From the NCBI GenBank assembly GCA_001632425.1, contig KV425559.1, positions 1 through 64,000 of the forward strand: a stretch of DNA of 64,000 bases, given 5' to 3'. The notes beneath the pieces were generated by a model, which saw only the letters and a program-made list of their open reading frames with translations, made no database searches and was not told the DNA's origin. The position numbers and the translations under genes were made by a program. Positions 57,462 to 64,000 of this stretch are shown here, in pieces (position 1 is the stretch's first letter; every line of letters starts with the position of its first letter). Source of the stretch: Neolentinus lepideus HHB14362 ss-1 (lineage: Eukaryota > Basidiomycota > Agaricomycetes > Gloeophyllales > Gloeophyllaceae).

Positions 57462-59167
57462 TCACTTGGAGGCGGGGACGTCGGCCTTCTTGGAGTTCCT
57501 CACGCTCCGTCGCGGGGCCCGAGCAGCAGCCTCAGCAGCCTCAATAGCCTTCTGGCTCTTCCGCTTCGTCCGCTCAGCGCCCTTCTCAATCACCAGCTGA
57601 GGTGATGGCGGCGGCGCCCTCTGCTCCCTTACGACGGCAGGCGCAGGTGGCACGGCGATATCTTCTGTCTTGACCGCGGATAGCGCCTTCTTGGAGCGAC
57701 TGCGCTTCTTCTCGGCTTTGGGTTGCTCGCTAGCGGACGCGGGATCAGGGTTGGCAGCCCTCACCCTCGTCTTCACCTTGCCTCTGCCCTTTGCCTTCCC
57801 TTTCACCTCCGCGACCTCCAGCGTAGGGTCCGGCGTCGCGCATTTGCCAGGCACAGATTCCTTGTCCACCGCAGGGGTCTCGAATTCCTCATCAACGTCT
57901 TTGGGCGGTGTCGCCACCTCCTCAGCAATAGTAGTCGCCTCAGTGTCGGCAGTACTGACCGCCGTGTTAGAGCGCGACGCGGCTACGGTTTCATCTGAAG
58001 GCCGAGAGACAAGGGCTTCCTCCTGAGCTGCAGCATCTTCAACTTGGCTAACTTCTGCTGCGGCCGCGGCAACGGCAGCAGACCGTTTGCCCGAACGAGT
58101 TATTCTAGGCTCAAGCTTGTCAGTCATCGCCGTGGTTGTCCTTGCTCGCTTAGCCTTGTGGGAGGTACCGTCGTCAGTCCGTTTCACGCCTGACCTAGAC
58201 TTCTGCTCCTTCACGGCTCCTCGCTTCCGCTTGAGCGTCGTAGGCTCCTCAGAGGCGATCTCGGGCTCCTCCCACCACTCCCGAGGAACAAGCTTCACAT
58301 ACGGGCCCCGCACCCTCTGAAGCTTCTCTCTAGTAAAGTAGCGAGTATGAAACCAGCTCGCTGTATGATGGGAGTGGATCCTCGCATCCTTGGCTGAGGC
58401 GACTTCGTCCTCACGAGCTCCGCTGGGTTTGACTAGGAGCGGGGAATCAGCAAGGGCACTACAGCGGAAAGGTAGGGGAATCATGCACCATAAATCTCCC
58501 GCCATATCGTAGCATTCGTCTTCTGCATAATACTCTTGTTCCATAAGACCCAGTGTGACGGATGCTCAGGATGGAGCTCAACTTCCAGCGCAGCGAGGGC
58601 CCACACCCGTGTGTCCTCCGGAGGGTGGGCAATCTCCAGGAGATGGGGTACTATGCCATTTAAACCACAATGCCCAGCCTTCCCTACTTTCCTAATCCAG
58701 CGCTGTACAAGGGGGTGATTTGATGTCCATCTCCCGTCTGCGCGAACACCGGGCGCGACCTCGACACTGGGGTCCAGTGGAGCAGCCACATCACTGCTGG
58801 CAGCGGCTGGAAACAACGCAGGTGGGAAAAGAGATGGTTCAACTATGTCAGAAGAATGAGACAGTGATAGCGTCTCTGCGGTGGGAGTGGATGCGGTCAG
58901 TGGCACGAACTTGGCATCTTTGGCGTTGTGACCGTGCGGCGATACCACGGCTGCTGAAGGGAATGATGCCGATAAAAGAGAGAATGAAATAGGATGTGAA
59001 ATGGATGATGATATTGTTGTGGATGTAGAGGGCTGCTCATAGGATGTAGTTTGGGACTGTGGCTTACCGTCGTCTTCGGAGATCGTCGACTCGCCTGAGT
59101 TGCATCTTGTCCGGACGAAAGCAGTCTCAAATCCTAGTCCTGACTTAGATCGTGTGCTGCACTCCAT
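57462..59167 (-). CDS. DGRWT-AIEAAE family protein, member G (TEN1-linked, divergent)
   Basis: There are two exons, 59167-58489 and 58432-57462, giving 549 aa. The intron is in phase 1 at the same point as in the others (REIYG|VKPSGA, like AELHG|VKRSIF). The start is the first in-frame ATG (MECSTRSKSGLGFE); the upstream frame is open but begins with GTG. The N-domain keeps DGRWTSNHPLVQRWI, PPEDTRVWALAAL and HPSHWVLWN, with HW replacing WW. Exon 2 has HTRYFTREKLQRVRGPYVKL, basic clusters (TLKRKRGAVKEQKSRSGVKR), and ends RTKRKSQKAIEAAEAAARAP. It is the most divergent member and lies 0.9 kb from the intact TEN1-like gene. It is the probable source locus for units C and D. Confidence 0.8.
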
Positions 59168-60042
59168 CTCAACTCGGCGTATCAGGTAGTAATGTCTCTT
59201 CAAGTTTGGCGTGGCAGACCTAGACGGGTGCGCACGGGTAGTTGTGGCGCGGGGTGTCACTGAACTGGGCGTCGTCTAGAGAAGTAGTGTCGCGCTGATA
59301 GAATGTCGTGCAGATGAGATATGTGCGCGTATATAATAATGTAAAAGTGGGCGGAGACAAGATGTCGCAGGCAGTGAAGAAGGGGCACTGAGGACAGGTG
59401 GGCCCTTTAATAGAGCAAGTGCGGTCAAAGCGCTAGCCATCACATATTGTGGGGAAGTATCCAGAAGCGGTAATCAGAGCACTGCCACTACCGCATTCTT
59501 TGTGCGTCGCCAGACCGATTGCGGCCATTATCCACTGCGATAATCAGCTCGTTTATGTTGTTGTATTCTGATACCATCATCCCGGCAGACTATTAGCTTT
59601 GTGGCCTCCTTTCTCTGGTGGTATAGGCGAGTTGTAGACACCAGTTTGTCTCCGCTCGGTGCTACGGATCTACGCGATCTTATCACGATCTGCTGATTTC
59701 GTATACACTTTGGCCACAGAAGCGGGGCCACTCATGGATGGATGAAAGGAATCTTGATATCGATACATGTAACTGAATGTAGTATAGTACATATATGTCA
59801 TACGTTGTCTGGGAGACAGAGGAAAAAGTGTATGATGAATGAGCTGTCCGTACAATGAAATATAGAGATATGTCAGGATCGCTGGAGGTCGGATCATACA
59901 ATCCTTTGTTCTAAAAAATTGACAAACTAGTAGCATCTCTGCTGTGACTACGAAGTGACCTATTGCGAGAGTGAATGGACCTGACGCGAAGTCCCCCAGT
60001 CGAAGGCCCACGGCTTTAGTATTGCGAACTCGCAGTTCAGCA
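59168..60042 (-). promoter_or_regulatory. Promoter of member G and spacer to the TEN1-like gene
   Basis: TATATA is at 59330-59335. CCCTTTAATAGAG (about 59402-59414), GGTAATCAGAGCACTGCCAC (about 59470-59489) and CCGCATTCTTTG (about 59491) match the A-F promoter blocks. The GTGGACAGCTGTGGGCG element was not found. A 137-aa ORF overlapping the TEN1 3' end is considered spurious. Confidence 0.55.
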
Positions 60043-60607
60043 TCATACACGTCCAATAAAATCCTCACTACGCAGCTCCTCAACAGTCCTGTTCCATAGC
60101 TTCAAGTCCAAATCCGGAGCGTCGACTACCAGCACAGCTCTCAGAACCATCCGGGAGTCTACGTCGTTCAGTAATGTCGGAACGTGTGGTGGGAGAGGCG
60201 GGACAGTCGTCGGACTCTGGAGAGTTCGCAATTGTACCAGATTTAAATCAGAATATACGTATCTCAAGAGCTTGCGCAACAGAAATCACTCACCTCCAGC
60301 CGCTCGAGATAACCAAACACCATCACCGCCTCCTTCCTGTCTCGCAGCCACGCTTGCTCCTTGAAGGGGTCTATACACAGCGTCACATCTACCACCAGTG
60401 CATACTTCTCGTCTTCAAGAAGGATGCATCCATTCGCAGAATCGTACGACAGGACGCTGGTTGAAAACTCGGGCATGAGTCAACGCAAAGGCTTGGTACG
60501 ACAAGCCACTCTGCATACCGTCCAACCACCCTTAGCTTCCTCCCATGCAAGTCGTTGGAGATGGAAGATAGCCTAGTCGGCAAGGCAGAGTCCGTTTGAG
60601 GAGGCAT
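60043..60607 (-). CDS. TEN1: TEN1-like CST complex subunit (telomere capping OB-fold protein)
   Basis: Three exons: 60607-60519, 60456-60294, 60216-60043, giving 141 aa; all three joins keep frame. Ten1 is the small OB-fold subunit of the Cdc13/CTC1-Stn1-Ten1 complex that caps chromosome ends and helps fill-in replication. The order matches the family: an N-terminal helix then LHGRKLRVVGRVLSYDSANG (strands 1-2), CILLEDEKYALVVDVTLCID, KEAVMVFGYLERLE, then VLRAVLVVDAPDLDLKLWNR and TVEELRSEDF as strand 5 plus final helix. This resembles human TEN1 (123 aa), ending in a VLTC...LLEQAIREQR segment. Similarity is structural rather than strong, so orthology is an inference. Two decayed copies exist at 16550-16840 and 19698-20110. 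A kinase-like gene starts 248 bp away divergently. Confidence 0.72.
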
Positions 60608-60855
60608 GCATTATCGCTGCACAAGTTGCTCGAACGAGATGAAGTTCGATCGCTTGAGATCGGTAACTATAATAGTGGCCGTAATGTCGCCGTAAGCCCG
60701 AGCTCTTCCTACGATTACTCGAACCACGTGATGACGTCGCGCCATTGCTCAATCTTGTTCAACATGTGTGGCTCGAACCCTGACTGCTAAATTCTCGGCT
60801 TCTTGAGACAATACTAGTACTCGTATACCGATCACACACGAAAGTACTTCTTATA

Positions 60856-62034
60856 ATGAAGTCTTTCATTAATGTCCACTTCTCAGACGTCGAAGACGAG
60901 AGACCGTCTACTCTGAAGCTTACGCCACGTCAAGGAGCCAAACTCCATGGCGATGTGTATGCATTGAAGGAAATCCATCGGTCTCGGCACTCTGTTGTCT
61001 ACCGCGGCACTGTAGCAATAACAGAATATCCCGTCGTGCTCAAGCTTGCATATACGGATGATACAGTCGCAGATCTTCGCAAAGAAGTCGCGTTGTATTC
61101 TCACCAGCTCTTAGGTCTTCAAGGCACCGTCGTCCCGGCTTGCTTCGGATTGTACGAGGAGAGCTCCGGTGGTACTTGCACTGGCTGCCTAGTCCTGGAA
61201 GATTGCGGAGATCCTCCAGATGTCTCGCTCGAAGACCTGCCGATGAGACAGAGGTCAGTCCATTACTATATTCTATCCTATTATGGAGCTCTCATAACCG
61301 AGAGATAGAGTGGTAGTCTTGCGAAACTTGCAGAAACTCCATTGGGCAGGAGTTCAGCATGATGACTACCGACGGCAGAACATTGTCATACGCGATGGGC
61401 AAATCCGTGTAATCGACTTCAACAAGACATCACCTCATTCCTGCGAATGCCCCATTGAAATCAAAAGACCCATGGAGCGGCCCGACGTTCTCGATTTTAA
61501 GTGCTGGAATCTCTACGTGTTTTGCATCGATTTGTCTGTCTGGTCACGTACGTCCCTGCTCCTCTTGGTCAATTGCAACGCTGATTTAGTAATGTAGCAA
61601 GCATACATCTGGGCAGCACGTGTTACCCTGCCAAGGAATACCCACCCCAGGAAATCATTGACGACTTGATACCGACGAGGCGCATATACTGCGCCTCCGA
61701 AGGCCAGCGAGAACTACTCCTAGGCCGTCTTCGCAAGATCAAACAGGACCTTGACCATGGAGCCAGAGAAGAAGTTTCATTGGGACTCGTCTTCATAGCC
61801 GGGCGTCCATTCGATTCTGAGTCTCTACCACCGCAGAGCTTCGTCGACAGTTATACGCCGGGCGGCGCATGGATGTTCGACTGGCTGAGAATTGAAAAGT
61901 TGGCGGAGATATTCACGGAGGTAAATCGACGGATGAAGGACCACGCGCCCGATCAGGAGATTGAGGAATTCATACAGGAAGGTATACGCAACCTACGTCA
62001 CCTTCCGTATAAACCCTGGTATCGACGTGATTAA
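60856..62034 (+). CDS. Protein-kinase-like fold protein 1
   Basis: Three exons: 60856-61253, 61309-61547, 61598-62034, giving 357 aa. It has a small kinase-like domain of the APH/eukaryotic-kinase superfamily. The ATP-binding Lys lies in EYPVVLKLAY, an N-lobe Glu in LRKEVALYSHQ, the hinge in CLVLEDCG, the catalytic loop HDDYRRQNIVI (HxD...N), and the metal-binding Asp in IRVIDFNKTS, where DFN replaces DFG. The C-terminal extension carries PPQEIIDDLIPTRRIYCASE and a helical end. The catalytic Asp and Asn are kept, so phosphotransfer is possible; the substrate is unknown. It is in tandem with a paralogue 0.8 kb downstream. Similar small kinases are common, lineage-expanded genes in Agaricomycetes. 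Confidence 0.8.
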
Positions 62035-62817
62035 GGGCGTCGTGTCATCCCATACCTCTTTCTTTATCGCTGTCTCAATGAATATGCCCGACCTCGATAG
62101 TGCAGGTCTTCGTTTGCATGTATTTATTCTGATGTAACATGTCTCGCGATGGCAAGTTGGAGAGCAGCTGGCTCGCGTGCGTGGTATTTGGATATACCAT
62201 GGAATGTATACTTACTCACACGCAAAGCCCCGTGCAGCGTGTGCCACACTGCCGCATATAACAGAGGAGCATCACGCTCAATGCGTGTATGGCGGTTCGA
62301 AAGTGTTGGGTAAGTACTTCAGAAAGTCGTGCAGTTTCGATACACCGATACACTAGCTATCCTGTAGTGAGTAGTGTTTGCGACCGCATTTCAACGTTCA
62401 ACGCTCAGGCGCTCCGGAGAGTCTCGGATCTGATGTCAATGACTTTTCCTTCCCACGACTCGGGTTCAGCACGTCATAATACTACAACAGCTGTCCGAAA
62501 CTACGATCTTCCGAAATCACGATCTCAGACTTGCTTAGTACGAGCTAAATCAAAAAACACCGATTGCACTTACTTTTCCTGACTGCCTTCGCTTATATGG
62601 TTATATCCTAGGGCCATGTCCATATTTTATTCCCGACTGGAGATCTACGTCACTACACAGAATAAGTTCGTCGTCACACAGCTGCCAGTAAGTACTGTGT
62701 CATGATTGACTGTCAGGAGCCACACGACACATGACTGTCACGTGCCACCGTGACAGAGGGGCGTCACTTGACAATTGCTCGAGATCGGAAAGCTCGCGCT
62801 CAAGACTTATACCGCCA
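62035..62817. other. Spacer between the two kinase-like genes
   Basis: No gene is recognised. A TGTCACGTGCCACCGTGACA near 62736-62755 contains an E-box and an imperfect inverted repeat, about 65 bp before the second kinase ATG. Confidence 0.45.
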
Positions 62818-63974
62818 TGCAGACTCTCCTAATATCATTTCCAGATGGAACTGGCTGTGGGAAGTCGAAGCTTCAACTCACGCGTACTGGGTGTTCTGCC
62901 GACGCTAAACTACACGACATTCGTGTTCAGGAAGAAATCTATAATACCGAGCATTCAATCATCTATCGTGCGATTGAAACCACTCCCAAGCGCTCCGTAG
63001 CTCTCAAATTTGCTCGTACACCCACGGCCCTTGTCGACCTGTGTAGCGAGGAGAAAGTCTACACGCATAAGCTCTTCGACCTTCAGGGCACTGTTGTTCC
63101 CCACTGCTTCGGTTTTTATGAGGAGCTTTCAGGCGGAGAGACAGTCGGCTGTCTAGTGCTGGAGGACCGTGGAGAACCAGTTCCCGAGCGTCTTGAAGTC
63201 CCGCCCATAGACGTCTCATAATCAGTGTTGAACCTGAACGAAAATTTAGGTTCGCGATCCTCCGAGGGCTGCAGAAAATCCACCAGCGCGGTATTTTGCA
63301 CGAAGATCTTCGAAGGGAGAATGTGCTTCTTCGGGATGGACAGATACGGATAATCGATTTCGAAAGAACATCTCCTCATTTGTGTGGGGCAGCGGCCGCG
63401 AAAATCGAGAGGCGGGACGTCGGTATTATGCTCTCTGAATTTGGGTGCTGGGAGCTCTGGAAAGTTTGCACTTATTTCCATATCTGGTCATGTACGTTTC
63501 GCCGTACCAGTCGTACCCGTTCATCACTAACCTGCTCATTCAGCTAACGTACGGATTTGCGGTATGTGGTATCCGCAAGAGGTCGTCGATGAGCTTGTTC
63601 CCTCCGAACGCATCTATTACGCGACAAAAGAGGAGCATGAAGCAGTGCTAGCACGACTTGTGGAGATCAAGGATGCTATGGAGAAGCAGAATGTCCCTTT
63701 ATGTGACGTCTCCATGACCATGGTTTTCATCCGTGGCCATCCGTACCCTTCGGACGGCTTCCCATCCCAAGACTGCATCGATCGTCTCGTGCCATCGTAC
63801 GCACACATGTTCAATTATTATCAGATGAGTCGACTGGCTCGCATCTTGAAGCGCGTGAAGTGGCTCCAAGATGTTGAGCTGTCCGATGAAGACATTTATC
63901 TGATCATAAAGGAGGATCTGCAGCGCATACCGCGCCAGTCAGCGCCACCCATGTCTTCAACGCGTCGCGACTAG
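62818..63974 (+). CDS. Protein-kinase-like fold protein 2
   Basis: Tandem paralogue of the previous gene. The ATG at 62818 (MQTLLISFPDGTG) is used because the longer frame starts only with TTG. Motifs: SVALKFAR (Lys), YTHKLFDLQGTVVPHCFGFY, CLVLEDRGEP (hinge), LQKIHQRGILHEDLRRENVL (catalytic HED...N), and IRIIDFERTS, with DFE in place of DFG. Exon 2 ends at 63491, exon 3 runs 63544-63974 and keeps WYPQEVVDELVPSERIYYAT. The first junction (near 63215-63250) could not be joined in phase with a canonical donor: the acceptor TTTAG|G leads into VRFAILRGLQ one base off. Either a small frameshift or an unrecognised donor exists there, so this copy may be damaged. Its substrate is unknown. Confidence 0.68.
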
Positions 63975-64000
63975 CATCGTGATCTGTCTGGTCCTATTCT

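Noticed and set aside
2069..59167. Family members as transposase or retroelement genes
   Set aside because: No DDE, reverse transcriptase or integrase motifs, no terminal repeats, and the intron position is conserved; copies arise as larger segments with neighbours.
59670..60083. 137-aa ORF overlapping the TEN1 3' end
   Set aside because: It overlaps the last TEN1 exon in another frame and shows no domain.
1..64000. Subtelomeric location suggested by TEN1 copies and repeated genes
   Set aside because: No TTAGGG array is present, and conserved housekeeping genes are interspersed, so a subtelomere cannot be claimed from this window.

Overview
The window looks like a filamentous basidiomycete (Agaricomycete, probably Polyporales-like) nuclear genome. 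Genes are split by many introns of about 50 nt, and conserved eukaryotic genes (LSm2, uS7/RPS5, WDR83, an ADE8-type GAR transformylase, a DUF4045/gelsolin protein) are embedded in it. No rRNA, convincing tRNA, CRISPR array or intact transposon was recognised.

Layout. (1) 1-20.4 kb is an accessory block, nearly all on the minus strand. It holds a broken GH17 glucanase copy, four members (A-D) of an unnamed gene family, two copies of a chimeric orphan/SNF2-RING helicase relic, and two decayed TEN1 copies. (2) 20.7-29.4 kb is a conserved island: GAR transformylase (-), a GPI-anchored Cys-containing surface protein (+), and a DUF4045/gelsolin-repeat protein (+). (3) 29.6-39.2 kb is a second accessory block on the plus strand: an apparently intact GH17 gene and family members E (frameshifted) and F. 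It is related to the left block in inverted orientation. (4) 41.3-51.0 kb is a second conserved island: LSM2, WDR83, an F-box protein, uS7 and an AT-hook protein. (5) 51-57 kb is gene-poor and contains degenerate tandem repeats with a period near 475 bp. (6) 57.4-64 kb carries family member G, an intact TEN1-like gene (CST telomere-capping complex) and two tandem protein-kinase-like genes.

The main result is the family, provisionally called DGRWT-AIEAAE. It has seven members in 64 kb. Exon 1 carries a conserved DGRWTxNHPxV...WW domain. A phase-1 intron follows, and then a long disordered Lys/Arg/Ala-rich tail ending in a conserved KAIEAAExAA motif. Member G sits beside an intact TEN1-like gene. 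Members C and D each sit beside a decayed TEN1 copy in the same order and strand, so a [family gene + TEN1] unit appears to have been duplicated in tandem; TEN1 copies decayed while the family ORFs stayed open. Units also share a promoter element and a 3' element pairing TCACGTGA with ACGCGT. The function of the family is unknown; a nuclear or chromatin role is only an inference from composition.
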